Shown here: positions 26,231 to 35,171 of the stretch, one piece after another
Numbering within the stretch: the first letter of the stretch is position 1
Layout: each line of letters begins with the position of its first letter
Source of the DNA: JAFNAG01 sp963824985
GTDB lineage: Bacteria > Acidobacteriota > UBA6911
Reading direction: 5' to 3'
Length of the DNA: 64,000 nucleotides
NCBI GenBank assembly: GCA_963824985.1
Contig: CAWGRQ010000048.1
Coordinates: 38,469-102,468, forward strand
Position numbers and translations under genes: made by a program
The notes under the pieces: generated by a model
Databases searched by the model: none
What the model was told of the DNA's origin: nothing
What the model saw: only the letters and a program-made list of their open reading frames with translations

Positions 26231-28237
26231 TTGAAGAGACCTAAGGTTGAATCTGCAACATCGCGACGTTTGAGAGTCGTGTTGATAAAACCGTCGAAAT
26301 ACGACGATGACGGTTATGTGATCCGCCATTTTCGCGGGGTGTTGCCGAGCAATACGCTTGCCTGTCTGTACAGCCTGACAAATGATGTAAAGAAGAAACA
26401 TACGCTCGGCGGCGACGTCCGGATCGAGGTTGAGATCATCGACGAAACCGTGCAGAAGATCCCGTTCGATCGGATCATCCGATCCCATTGCCCTCCGGAA
26501 ACCAGAACCGTCATCGGGCTGGCCGGGGTGCAGTCGAACCAGTTTTCACGGGCGGCTGACATTGCCCGGCGGTTCCGGGAGGGTGGGCTTGCGGTCATGA
26601 TCGGGGGGTTCCATGTCAGCGGCAGCATGGCTCTCTTTCCTGATGGCAGACCCGAGATCCAGGAATTGATCGACATAGGGGTCACTGTTGTCAAGGGTGA
26701 AGTCGAGGATGTCTGGGCTGACCTGCTGGGGGATGCGCTTCATGACCGGCTGCGACCCGTATATGACTTTTTGGACAGCAAACCGGCTCTGACGAATCAG
26801 CCGGTGCCCGAATCCCTGACCACATACATGAAACGATTCGTGTCGCCGAAGTTCGGGACCATCGACTGCAGCCGTGGCTGCCCTTTCAATTGCAGCTTTT
26901 GCACTATCATTAACGTTCAGGGGAAAGAAATGCGCATGCGCTCGGCAGAGTCGCTCGAGCAGGCGATTCGCGCGAACCTCCGCATCCACGGCATTGATTA
27001 CTACTTTTTCACGGATGACAATTTCGCGCGCAATCCCAATTGGCGCCCTGTGTTTGAAATGCTGATCCGACTCCGGCGTGAGGGGATGGGCATCGACTTC
27101 ATGATTCAGGTCGATACCCTGTCGTACCGGATCCCTGATTTTGTGAAGCTGGCGGCCGCAGCCGGATGTACCCAGGTGTTCATCGGGATGGAAAGCATCA
27201 ATCCCCGGAACCTGGAGGCCAGCGGCAAGGCGCAGAATCGGGTACAAGACTATAAAAACCTGATCAAGGCCTGGCATGACGCCAAGGTGGCGACCCACGT
27301 GGCCTATATTATCGGGTTTCCCCATGATTCCCCCGAATCGGTGCGCGACAACATCGAGCACTTGAAGCGGGAGCTCAAGGTGGAACAGGCGTCGTTTTTT
27401 ATGCTGACGCCGATTCCCGGTTCCCGTGATCACGAGCGGATGGTGCGCGAAGGTGAGTGGATGGATCCGGATCTGAATAATTATGATTCTTTCCACGAGA
27501 CCATGCAGCATCCGAATTTCCGCTCCGGAGAGTGGTATGCCACCTATCGCCGGGCGTGGGAGGAGTTTTACTCTTTCGACTACATGCGCGAGGTGCTTGC
27601 CAATGCCAACCCGGAGAACTATTGGAATATCTTCCGTAATTTCATCTGGTACCGGAATTCTGCCCTGATCGAGCATGGACATCCGATGATCCATGGCTTT
27701 TTCCGCCTTAAGGACCGCACCGACCGCAGGCCCGGATTCCCTGTGGAAACCCGCTTTCGCCATAGTATTCGGCGCTGTCGCGAAATCCGGGGGACCGTGC
27801 GCGCCTGGTTGTCCCTGATACTCGAGATGGAGGAGCTGTGGCTGCAGACCCGCAAGCTCAGCGAAGCGGAAGTGCGGCTGAAGGCTGAGATGGAGCGTCT
27901 GCGCTCGGAACTCAACCGCAGCCTGCGCGCGGCCGAACTTCATCTCGCCTATATCCGGGCGCGAGTTACCGTCCCCGACCTGCATGTGCCCTCGCGCATA
28001 TCGCTGGCGTTCAGGGATGCGAATTTCAGCATCGCCCAGCGGGTCACATACACCCGCGCCGATCTGAAGCAGTTCTGGACCAAGACACGGGAGCGCTGGC
28101 GACGACACCAGTTCCTGCGCATCTTCCCGCACAGGATTATCCTGCATTTGATGAGGGATGTTCAGTTGTTGGTGCTGTTTGCCGCGGCGTTGGTGCGCGG
28201 CGGCTCTGACACCGCCGACCTGCGCGCCTGGCGCTGA
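26231..28237 (+). CDS. B12-binding-domain radical SAM protein with long C-terminal extension
   Basis: 668 residues from a TTG at 26231 with GAGG six bases upstream. The N-terminal 190 residues look like the cobalamin-binding fold (VVLIKPSKYDDDGY, VIGLAGVQSNQFSRAA, VMIGGFHVSG). The radical SAM cluster motif is C217-x3-C221-x2-C224 (CPFNCSFC), followed by YFFTDDNFARN and FIGMESINPRN and the GFP loop YIIGFPHDSPESV. After about residue 430 there is a helical extension with a coiled coil (RKLSEAEVRLKAEMERLRSE) and a hydrophobic C-terminal helix (IILHLMRDVQLLVLFAAALV). Relatives modify lipids, hopanoids, antibiotics or peptides; the substrate here is unknown. Confidence 0.88.
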   Translation: MKRPKVESATSRRLRVVLIKPSKYDDDGYVIRHFRGVLPSNTLACLYSLTNDVKKKHTLGGDVRIEVEIIDETVQKIPFDRIIRSHCPPETRTVIGLAGVQSNQFSRAADIARRFREGGLAVMIGGFHVSGSMALFPDGRPEIQELIDIGVTVVKGEVEDVWADLLGDALHDRLRPVYDFLDSKPALTNQPVPESLTTYMKRFVSPKFGTIDCSRGCPFNCSFCTIINVQGKEMRMRSAESLEQAIRANLRIHGIDYYFFTDDNFARNPNWRPVFEMLIRLRREGMGIDFMIQVDTLSYRIPDFVKLAAAAGCTQVFIGMESINPRNLEASGKAQNRVQDYKNLIKAWHDAKVATHVAYIIGFPHDSPESVRDNIEHLKRELKVEQASFFMLTPIPGSRDHERMVREGEWMDPDLNNYDSFHETMQHPNFRSGEWYATYRRAWEEFYSFDYMREVLANANPENYWNIFRNFIWYRNSALIEHGHPMIHGFFRLKDRTDRRPGFPVETRFRHSIRRCREIRGTVRAWLSLILEMEELWLQTRKLSEAEVRLKAEMERLRSELNRSLRAAELHLAYIRARVTVPDLHVPSRISLAFRDANFSIAQRVTYTRADLKQFWTKTRERWRRHQFLRIFPHRIILHLMRDVQLLVLFAAALVRGGSDTADLRAWR

Positions 28238-28271
28238 GCATTGAGATTCATAAATGCGTTGACGTATTTTT

Positions 28272-28395
28272 CAGGACGCGGAAGAACGCTGGCAAACGCG
28301 CCCGGAGCTTGCCGGCTTCTGCAGCCCGAAGCCCAACGGCGTCCGAAGGCGGCGTTCTTCCGCGTTCCCCATAAATACATCACCATATTTATGGG
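28272..28395. repeat. Intergenic inverted repeats between convergent genes (repeat family copy d and an A/T hairpin)
   Basis: A 13-bp perfect inverted repeat, CGCGGAAGAACGC at 28277-28289 and its complement at 28352-28364, relates this spot to the dispersed palindromic family. Directly after it lies a separate perfect 10-bp hairpin, CCCATAAATA at 28368-28377 with its complement at 28386-28395 and an 8-nt loop. Both sit between the convergent radical SAM and chorismatase-like genes, so a transcription-terminating role is plausible, although neither is followed by a T run. Confidence 0.55.
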
Positions 28396-28432
28396 ATCGT
28401 GTACTAGGGGTTTGAACCACTTTGCAGTCTGC

Positions 28433-29632
28433 CTACCGGCTGTGGCCCTCTGTCCGCCGATCGCCGACCGGCAGGGCGGCAATCGCTTCCATTTCGCACA
28501 GAAGATCGGGACGGCATACGGCGGCATGGACGACGGTGTTGGGAAGATTTCCGAGGCCGCGCTCGCGGAGAAGGTCGCGGAACCGCGGCGCATCCTCGGC
28601 CCGCTTCAAGTAGGTTACGGCCGAAAGCAGATCGCCCAGGGCGGCGTGATGCGCTGCCATGAGCGTCTCGACGTTGACCAGCATTCGTTCAACCTGGCCG
28701 TCGAAATCATCCACATGGGCAGTGCGCCCCTCTTCGTCGACGCTGGCGGTTCCCGAGATATACAGCCCGATCTTGTTTTCCTCGACCACCCGGAGTCCAC
28801 GAGAAAAATCAGAGCCATAGGTGCAGGCCTCATTCAGCGTGGGTGTGGTCATCGCGGAGGCGGCGACAGGCTGAGGAGACTGGATGGCGATCATGCTGAG
28901 AACGAAGTCGGCTGCCACCGGAAAGGGTGAGGCGTAGATTCCCGTGCTGGCCGGAAGCAGCACAATGCCCCGCTGCCGGAAAAACTCCCTGCGGCCCCGG
29001 TTGAATTCCCCGTAGTCCCGTTCCATGTGGCGGAGGTAAATCCATGTGCGGATGACATTCGGGAACCTCATCCCCTCCTTGCGAAGCACTTCCTCGGCCC
29101 GGCAGAACATGCCGTAGGTCTGGTCAAAGGCCGTGCCGGGCCGGCCGAAAATACTGCCGGCGAAGAGGTGTTTCTGCCTGCCCAGCATCAGAGAGCACCC
29201 GGTGTGCGGTTCACCCGGAATGGGGAATGGGCTCGATTGAGCGCGGGGAATGATGGCCACGGCACTGATTGCCAGATCGGCGCCGCCATCCAGTGGAGGT
29301 TGTTCGATACAGGTGGAAGCGGGCGCATGGGGGAGGGCATCGCCGGAGACGGCGAAGTTCTGGCGCCGGGCGTGCTGGAAGGTTTCGAAGTCCCTCCGGA
29401 TGTTACGGAAGCACACGGTTTCGTAAACAAGATGATTCAGGGAACCGTGGTATGGGCGGAGCCGGGCGGCCATGGCCTGATACGCGCGGGCGACCTGCTG
29501 AGCGAAGCCCCCCTCGAGATCGCTATGCGGCCGGCACTGCAGGTAGATCTCGTCGGCGGCCGGACCGGAAAACCGGCGTGAGACCAGGTCGGCTCCGGCA
29601 AGTGAAGGGATATTGTTCTCGTGTGCGGTCAT
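28433..29632 (-). CDS. RidA-fold chorismatase-like protein (FkbO/Hyg5/XanB2 type)
   Basis: 399 residues from the ATG at 29632 (MTAHENNIPSLAGADLVSRR), with GGAAG upstream; the frame is open further back. The protein consists of YjgF/RidA-like halves. The first ends around NVIRTWIYLRHMERDYGEFN and RGIVLLPASTGIYA; the second contains GLYISGTASVDEEGRT and ends EMEAIAALPVGDRR. The RTWIYL and PASTGI stretches are those I associate with chorismatases, which hydrolyse chorismate to dihydroxycyclohexadiene carboxylate or to 3-/4-hydroxybenzoate. The DAHP synthase gene lies 158 nt upstream on the same strand, supporting a chorismate substrate. It could instead be a generic RidA-like deaminase. Confidence 0.65.
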   Translation of the reverse strand: MTAHENNIPSLAGADLVSRRFSGPAADEIYLQCRPHSDLEGGFAQQVARAYQAMAARLRPYHGSLNHLVYETVCFRNIRRDFETFQHARRQNFAVSGDALPHAPASTCIEQPPLDGGADLAISAVAIIPRAQSSPFPIPGEPHTGCSLMLGRQKHLFAGSIFGRPGTAFDQTYGMFCRAEEVLRKEGMRFPNVIRTWIYLRHMERDYGEFNRGRREFFRQRGIVLLPASTGIYASPFPVAADFVLSMIAIQSPQPVAASAMTTPTLNEACTYGSDFSRGLRVVEENKIGLYISGTASVDEEGRTAHVDDFDGQVERMLVNVETLMAAHHAALGDLLSAVTYLKRAEDAPRFRDLLRERGLGNLPNTVVHAAVCRPDLLCEMEAIAALPVGDRRTEGHSR

Positions 29633-29790
29633 GTATTGAACTTCCGTTTCGGGTTGCAGGGTTCGGGCATCCCCCCCCGGCGGATGCAACCGGCATGATG
29701 GCTGCGTTGCATCCGTTCCGTGCCCGTGCTGAATGCTGTTCGAATCGCACGGCCGCGTTCCGCCGAATGCGGACCAGCGTCCGGCGGCGA

Positions 29791-30621
29791 TCACATCTCC
29801 CGGCCGATAGCGTGTGCGACCGGTCGGAGATCCGCCATCATACTGGCGAATTTCCCCGGTCTCAGGGATTGGTCGCCGTCACTCAAGGCCTTCTCGGGGT
29901 CCGCATGAACTTCGACCAGAAGCCCGTCGGCTCCCACGGCGATGGCGGCCCGGCTCAGGATGGGCACCAGCCACCAGATGCCGGTGCCATGGCTGGGATC
30001 CACGATGACGGGGAGGTGGCTCAGCTTTTTGAGAATGGGGACCGCGCTGAGATCGAGCGTATTCCTGGTAGCGGTTTCAAAGGTCCGAATACCGCGTTCA
30101 CACAGGACGATCTGGTCGTTGCCGTTACTCGCTATGTATTCGGCGGCGAACAGGAACTCTTCAATCGTGGCGCTCAAACCGCGTTTCAACAGAACGGGAA
30201 ATCTTAGCCGGCCGACCTCTTCCAGAAGCGTGTAGTTCTGCATGTTGCGCGAGCCGATCTGGATCATATCGGCGTGGGCGCATACGGATTCCAGGTGGCG
30301 CGTGTCCATGGCTTCGGTAACAACCGGGAGCCGGGTCTCGCGCCGGACCTCTGCAAGGAGGCGCAGCCCGTCCTCTTTGAGGCCGCGAAAACTATAGGGA
30401 GAAGTCCGCGGTTTGTAGGCGCCACCACGGAGGATAACGGCCCCGGCAGCCTGAACCGCCCGTGCCGTGGCGAGCAACTGTTCGGCATTCTCAACCGAGC
30501 AGGGTCCGGCCATTACCACCACTTTGGGGCCGCCGATCGCCACATCACCGACGCGGACGATCGTCCCCTCGGGTTTTCGTTCTCGCCCAACCAGTTTGAG
30601 GTCAGGAAATGGTTTCAACAT
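29791..30621 (-). CDS. aroF: 3-deoxy-7-phosphoheptulonate (DAHP) synthase, type I-beta, without regulatory domain
   Basis: 276 residues. First step of the shikimate pathway: condenses phosphoenolpyruvate with erythrose 4-phosphate. Family marks: VVVMAGPCSVENAEQL, the PEP-binding VILRGGAYKPRTSPYSF, metal and substrate residues in VTEAMDTRHLE, IQIGSRNMQNYTLLE, VLLKRGLSATIEEFL, and IVDPSHGTGIWWLV. The protein starts close to the catalytic barrel and lacks the N-terminal ferredoxin-like or chorismate-mutase regulatory domain of many relatives, so feedback control by Phe/Tyr is not expected. Next on the strand is the chorismatase-like gene; upstream on the same strand is ubiX. Confidence 0.95.
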   Translation of the reverse strand: MLKPFPDLKLVGRERKPEGTIVRVGDVAIGGPKVVVMAGPCSVENAEQLLATARAVQAAGAVILRGGAYKPRTSPYSFRGLKEDGLRLLAEVRRETRLPVVTEAMDTRHLESVCAHADMIQIGSRNMQNYTLLEEVGRLRFPVLLKRGLSATIEEFLFAAEYIASNGNDQIVLCERGIRTFETATRNTLDLSAVPILKKLSHLPVIVDPSHGTGIWWLVPILSRAAIAVGADGLLVEVHADPEKALSDGDQSLRPGKFASMMADLRPVAHAIGREM

Positions 30622-30947
30622 CTCGTTCTCGTCTTACACCGGCACCACGATTGGTACAAAAGGGCAAGTTCGCCCCGTGCAGCCGGCAATAATCAAGCTA
30701 ACCTTTTTAGCATGCCGTACCCGCATCGTCAATGTTAATACTGGATAGACGGAGCAGGTTCCCGAACCGGCGCCTTCCCTATGGGATACCGACGATTTCC
30801 CGGATTGATCACAATCCCAGTGACCGGCTGAGGATAATAACCCCGCCAATCCCGCTTTGTTTCGTAGGAGGCGACATTCTCGTGATATATACCGGGGATA
30901 TGGTCGTCCCGATGCTGCCGGCCCGGTCGGGGGATGCGGAATCCCAC
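30622..30947. other. Intergenic region between ubiX and aroF
   Basis: 326 nt with no supported gene. It should contain the aroF promoter and leader on the minus strand. I see no T-box, tryptophan-type leader peptide or clear riboswitch. Several short open frames have neither ribosome binding sites nor known products. Confidence 0.35.
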
Positions 30948-31529
30948 TCATTCCGCGGGGCTTTGCCAGCGCCGATAGAGATCGTGTGGAATGGTAAGCA
31001 GATCGAGGGCCTTTCCAACCGAATGGTTGACGATGTCGTCAATAGACTCCGGATGATAATAAAAAGCCGGCACGGGCGGCAGGAGAATAGCGCCGGCTTC
31101 GGCAGCGCGAAGCATGTTGCGCAGATGTCCGGTGTGCAGAGGGGTTTCACGAACCAGGAGAATCAGGCGCCTCCGCTCTTTGAGATGCACATCCGCGGCG
31201 CGGGTCAACAGGTTGCCGGAAAACGCATGGGCAATCTCGCTCAAGGTGTGCATGCTGCAAGGGGCGACGATCATGCCATCGGTTGGAAAGGAGCCGCTGG
31301 CAACGGCCGCTGCCGGATCCAGATTATCGTGAATGACGTGGGCCAGCCGACCTACTGTCTCTACTGTCCATTGGGTTTCCAGGGTTATGGTCCGGCGGGC
31401 TGCCTCGGTCACGATCAGGTGGATTTCGATATTGCCCGCGGCCCGCAACGCTTCGAGCAGGCGAATGCCATATATGGGGCCGCTGGAGCCCGAGATGCCA
31501 ACGACGATCTTGCGCTGCAATCCAGACAT
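30948..31529 (-). CDS. ubiX: Flavin prenyltransferase UbiX
   Basis: 193 residues, the normal UbiX/Pad1 length. Makes prenylated FMN from FMN and dimethylallyl phosphate, the cofactor of UbiD-type decarboxylases. Marks: KIVVGISGSSGPIYGIRLLE, the flavin-binding VAPCSMHTLSEIAHA, and VRETPLHTGHLRNMLRAAEAG with LLPPVPAFYYHPES. No ubiD gene lies in the window. Together with the chorismatase-like protein and DAHP synthase encoded just beyond, it suggests a route from chorismate to a hydroxybenzoate whose derivative is later decarboxylated, as in quinone synthesis; this is inference. Confidence 0.93.
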   Translation of the reverse strand: MSGLQRKIVVGISGSSGPIYGIRLLEALRAAGNIEIHLIVTEAARRTITLETQWTVETVGRLAHVIHDNLDPAAAVASGSFPTDGMIVAPCSMHTLSEIAHAFSGNLLTRAADVHLKERRRLILLVRETPLHTGHLRNMLRAAEAGAILLPPVPAFYYHPESIDDIVNHSVGKALDLLTIPHDLYRRWQSPAE

Positions 31530-31735
31530 GAGGGGTCAAGCTATACCATATCCCGTAGACCGGGAAAAGCGGGAAGCTGAACTGTCCATTTGCTGGGCTC
31601 ATCCAGCCATGGCTGCAGGCGCATGGCTTCCAAGCGGCTGCAGCCATGCGCACTGCGAAACAGGTCTTACCCGATCCCAGATGTTTGTGGCTTTGAGGGG
31701 AGGTTCATGTCGGGCCATCGACCCTGCAATTCCAA

Positions 31736-32680
31736 TTATCTGGGGCTGTTGTCGCGCCCCGGTTGGGCTGACAGGGGCCTATCCTTGGGAATGCTGAGGT
31801 AGCCACCGGCCTGGTCTTTCTGCACCCAGTTGACAACCAGTTCATAGCGCAGGCGGCTCTTGCCCACCAGGAACTGAAGCGGTTCGTTGATGGTACGATC
31901 TTTCTTCTCGATCCGGCCGTCATCGACCAGGATATCTATGGTGAATGTTCCCTTTTTGGTATCCGTCTTTTTGAGAACCACCCGGATATCCTCGATTTTT
32001 GTGAGCTGGTTCTTTTTGGGAATCGAAAACTCGAAGTAGTCCCGTTCGCCCTTGCGGCGCAGGGTGTCCAGCTCGGTGGCATTTTTCGCCACCGCGGCAG
32101 AAAGGGTATCGCGCACGTCGACGAGCTGGCGCTGCGTCCCCTCAAGCTCTCTCCGGGTGTTCGCCAGATCACTCTTGACCGTCACGACATCGGTCTTGAC
32201 GGTGCCGACTTCGCTTTTTACACCGCCGACCTCCGAGCTGACCTGCCCGATTCGGGTTTCGGCATCGCTCTTGATCGCCTGAACCGTGGCGGCATCGGCT
32301 TTGGTAGCCAGCACCTGGCTCAGCTCCGACTTGGTTTTTTGGCCCTCCAGCTGGATCTGCTGGGCCGTCTTCTTGAACTCGGCCTTGGTCGATCCGACGG
32401 CTTCCTGGGTCTGGGAGATCTCCCCTTTGAGACTGGAGATCCTGGCTGCGCCGGTCTTGTCCAGTATCCGGATCTGTTCGGATATCCGGGCCAACTCAGC
32501 CTTGCTGGATTGCTGGAACTGGTAGCTATCATAGAAGAGAAAGCCGACAGCGACGACCAGGACCAGCAACAATATCGCCTTGAGACCCTCGGGCATCAGT
32601 GTATTACCGCTGCGGGGGGGTGTGTAGGTCGTCTCCGGTTTATGGCCTGACAGAATCGGATCGGTGGACGGATTGTCCAT
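31736..32680 (-). CDS. Membrane-anchored coiled-coil protein, function unknown
   Basis: 314 residues; GGAGGCAAT precedes the ATG. A 30-residue cytoplasmic N-terminus is followed by one membrane helix at about 35-50 (AILLLVLVVAVGFLFYDSY). A long heptad-rich coiled coil runs from about 55 to 205 (LARISEQIRILDKTGAAR, KSDAETRIGQVSSEVGGVKS, VKTDVVTVKSDLANTRRE). The last 100 residues are a globular beta-rich domain (YFEFSIPKKNQLTKIEDIRV, WVQKDQAGGYLSIPKD). Topology suggests an envelope-spanning structural protein. I do not recognise the C-terminal domain. It is divergent from doxX and downstream of nothing on its strand. Confidence 0.65.
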   Translation of the reverse strand: MDNPSTDPILSGHKPETTYTPPRSGNTLMPEGLKAILLLVLVVAVGFLFYDSYQFQQSSKAELARISEQIRILDKTGAARISSLKGEISQTQEAVGSTKAEFKKTAQQIQLEGQKTKSELSQVLATKADAATVQAIKSDAETRIGQVSSEVGGVKSEVGTVKTDVVTVKSDLANTRRELEGTQRQLVDVRDTLSAAVAKNATELDTLRRKGERDYFEFSIPKKNQLTKIEDIRVVLKKTDTKKGTFTIDILVDDGRIEKKDRTINEPLQFLVGKSRLRYELVVNWVQKDQAGGYLSIPKDRPLSAQPGRDNSPR

Positions 32681-33078
32681 ATTGCCTCCATAGTATCCTC
32701 AATACTGCGCCCGGACCCACCCTCTTGGACCGGGCAACCTAAACATGATAAGCTGCTACAGTTATAAGTTCAATAACCTGCAGTGCAATGTGCGGGGTCA
32801 CAAAAAATCGTTTTTGTGGATTCTTTTGAGGCCAAACTCCCCGAACTTGGGCTTTTCCCGGCAATCCCTTACCTGCCCGCGGGCACGCCGCCGCTTTCCA
32901 AGCGGGAAATGGCAAAATCGGTGCCATAGCGCCGCACTTCATGGCGCCTTCGGCGCTGGGCCCCAGGAATGTTGTTTTCGGAGAGGATATATAAGAGATC
33001 CTACCGGATGCCCGGCCGCGGGTGCTATCCTTATCGAGGCATCATGGATAAATCTGGCTTGCGACCAACCGAGGCGGT
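32681..33078. other. Divergent intergenic region with a short A/T hairpin
   Basis: Between the divergent coiled-coil protein and doxX genes. A perfect 8-bp inverted repeat (CACAAAAA at 32799-32806 with TTTTTGTG at 32811-32818) and several GC-rich palindromes (for example GGCGCCTTCGGCGC near 32942-32955) are visible. Promoters for both flanking genes must lie here, but none stands out. Confidence 0.35.
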
Positions 33079-33480
33079 ATGAAACGATCCTTATTGAGGG
33101 ACTGGCGGGAATACGTGCTTTCGGTCATGAGGATAGTCGTCGGATTCACCTACATGGGCCATGGCCTCCAGAAAACTCTGGGCCTGCTGGGTGGGACGCA
33201 GGTCCCGGCGGCAAGTCTGGCAGGTGTGGGCGGATACCTGGAATTGATCGGCGGCCTGCTGATCACGGTGGGACTGCTTACCCGTCCGGTGGCATTCGTG
33301 CTTTCGGGCGAGATGTGTGTAGCCTATTTTCTCGTCCATGCGCGCGGCGGCCCGTGGCCGGTTCAGAACCATGGCGAACTGGCCGTATTATACTGCTTCG
33401 TGTTTCTCTACCTGGTTTTCAGCGGTCCCGGTCCCCTGAGCCTGGATGCTCTCTTTCGTCGGGGTGGCAAAGTTGAGTGA
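33079..33480 (+). CDS. DoxX family membrane protein
   Basis: 133 residues; CGAGGCGGT precedes the ATG. Four membrane helices: the first at about 14-30 (VLSVMRIVVGFTYMGHGLQK, with the conserved GHGLQK), then GVGGYLELIGGLLITVGLLT, PVAFVLSGEMCVAYFLVHAR, and AVLYCFVFLYLVFSG. DoxX-like proteins are inner-membrane proteins of variable function, from thiosulfate:quinone oxidoreductase subunits to oxidative-stress complexes. The gene overlaps the next one by about 34 nt if the first start of that gene is used. Confidence 0.88.
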   Translation: MKRSLLRDWREYVLSVMRIVVGFTYMGHGLQKTLGLLGGTQVPAASLAGVGGYLELIGGLLITVGLLTRPVAFVLSGEMCVAYFLVHARGGPWPVQNHGELAVLYCFVFLYLVFSGPGPLSLDALFRRGGKVE

Positions 33481-34900
33481 TGGATTGAAAATTCTGCTGA
33501 TCCGCCCCAAGTCCGTTTACGGCGATGTGGTTGCCGGAATTCCGATCGGACTTGCACTTCTGGCGGCGATTGCCGAGGAGAGAGGACACCAGGTGCGCAT
33601 CCTGGATGTCGCCCTGGAGGCGAATCCCGAGGAATTGCTGAGACAGTCGTTCGCGTCGTGCTCCTGGCAGGTGGTGGGGATAGGGTGCATGTCGGTCGAA
33701 TTCCTGGGCGGGCTCGAAACGGCGCGTATCGTCCGCAAGCTGTCCCCGGGCACCCACGTCATTTTTGGCGGCCAGCATCCCACCATTATGCCGGAACAGG
33801 TCCTCCGGGAGGAATGTGTCGACTCGATCTGCCTGGGGGAAGGGGAACATACCTGGGCCGGATTCCTGGAGCGCATGGCGGCCGGGGACCGGCTCGACGG
33901 CCTGGACGGTCTCTGGTTCCGGATGCATGGCGATGTGGTGCGCAATTCGCAACGGACCACCTATGTCGATATCGATGTCGTTCCGATGCCGGCCTATCAT
34001 CTCCTGGACATTGAACGCTATTTCGACGTCGATTTCGTGCGCTTTCCTACCTGCCACCGGCGTGCCATCCAGATCTTCACCAGCCGGGGCTGCCCCTACC
34101 GGTGCATCTACTGTCACGACCTTTTCGGCAAGAGGTTTCGCGGCCGGAGTCCGGAACGGGTCTGGGAAGAAATCCGTTTGCTTCATGACACTTACGGAAT
34201 CCGCGAGTTCATGGTCGAGGATGATGTGTTCAACTTCGATCTCGACCGGGCGAAGCGCATTTGCGATCTGGTAATTGGCGGCGGCCTGAAGCTCGGATTC
34301 CAGTTCGGCAACGGCCTTCGTCTCGACCGGTTCGACGAGGAGTTGATGCGGAAGCTGGCCCGGGCCGGGACCCATCACATGGCTATTGCCATTGAATCGG
34401 CCAGCGGACGCGTCCAGAAGCTGATCCGGAAGAACCTGAAACTGGATCATCTCAATGAAGTGCTGGGTTGGGCGCGCACCTGCGGCATCGAAACCCTGGG
34501 GTTCTTCATGCTTGGGTTTCCCGGGGAGACCGTTGCCGAGATCAATCAGACGATCCGCTTCGCCTGCAGGTCTCGCTTTGACGAGGCCCTGTTTTCGATC
34601 GCCACGGCGTATGCCGGGACGGAGCTCAACGACCTGGTGCGCCAGGCCGGATCCTATGAAGCCGCCCGCGACCCTCATGATCAGTGGGAAGGCGTCGTCC
34701 GCATCAAGTCACAGGAATGGGACTTCAAGACACTGCGCCGGTTGCAGAGAAAAGCCTACTTCCTCTTCTTCATGACGCGCTTCCGGTTTGCCCGTATCCT
34801 GTTGAAGCTGAAGAGCCCGAAAATGTTCCGGCGCTACTGGGCGGCGTTCGCCCGGAATTTCCTGCCGTTCTTTCAGTCCCAGCGCTCCCGTATCAACTAA
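33446..34900 (+). CDS. B12-binding-domain radical SAM protein
   Basis: 484 residues counting from the ATG at 33446, which overlaps doxX; a TTG at 33473 or GTG at 33464 would overlap less and leave the domain intact. N-terminal cobalamin-binding domain: ILLIRPKSVYGDVVAGIPIG, EERGHQVRILDVALE, THVIFGGQHPTIMPEQVL, VDSICLGEGE. Radical SAM motif C216-x3-C220-x2-C223 (GCPYRCIYC), then FMVEDDVFNFDLDRA and the GFP-type loop FFMLGFPGETVAEI. The C-terminal part ends in basic helices. It belongs to the same broad class as the protein at 26231-28237 but is shorter and lacks its coiled-coil extension. The substrate is unknown. Confidence 0.9.
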   Translation: MLSFVGVAKLSDGLKILLIRPKSVYGDVVAGIPIGLALLAAIAEERGHQVRILDVALEANPEELLRQSFASCSWQVVGIGCMSVEFLGGLETARIVRKLSPGTHVIFGGQHPTIMPEQVLREECVDSICLGEGEHTWAGFLERMAAGDRLDGLDGLWFRMHGDVVRNSQRTTYVDIDVVPMPAYHLLDIERYFDVDFVRFPTCHRRAIQIFTSRGCPYRCIYCHDLFGKRFRGRSPERVWEEIRLLHDTYGIREFMVEDDVFNFDLDRAKRICDLVIGGGLKLGFQFGNGLRLDRFDEELMRKLARAGTHHMAIAIESASGRVQKLIRKNLKLDHLNEVLGWARTCGIETLGFFMLGFPGETVAEINQTIRFACRSRFDEALFSIATAYAGTELNDLVRQAGSYEAARDPHDQWEGVVRIKSQEWDFKTLRRLQRKAYFLFFMTRFRFARILLKLKSPKMFRRYWAAFARNFLPFFQSQRSRIN

Positions 34901-35064
34901 TTCCATCATTACGGCCACGTATTCCCCGGGACCCGAAAAAGCACAGATGGACGCAAATGGGGCAATAAGGCTCCCCGGCGTACCCGCCCTGGCTGGCACG
35001 GTTGCCCGGTTTCAGTGGCTTCTTTGCCCTGCACCGGCAATGTTGAATCGCAAAAACGTTCAAA

Positions 35065-35093
35065 TTGACATTCCGGCCTTTAGAAAATATGAT
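35065..35093 (+). promoter_or_regulatory. Sigma-70-type promoter of the cold-shock gene
   Basis: TTGACA at 35065-35070, a 17-bp spacer, and TATGAT at 35088-35093: a near-consensus housekeeping promoter. Transcription would start near 35100, giving a leader of about 140 nt before the cold-shock gene start at 35240, which is long but normal for cspA-type genes. The rest of 34901-35064 shows no gene. Confidence 0.75.
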
Positions 35094-35142
35094 AGCGTCT
35101 GTGTTTGAATGCATCTTGCACCGCCGGACCCTTTGAATGTTG

Positions 35143-35171
35143 GCCGCCAGCACGACAAGTGGCGGCTTTTT
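35143..35171 (+). terminator. Terminator-like hairpin inside the cold-shock gene leader
   Basis: GCCGCCA at 35143-35149 pairs with TGGCGGC at 35160-35166 across a 10-nt loop, and TTTTT follows. It lies between the strong promoter and the coding start, so it could attenuate transcription. Alternatively it terminates read-through from the radical SAM gene. Confidence 0.6.
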
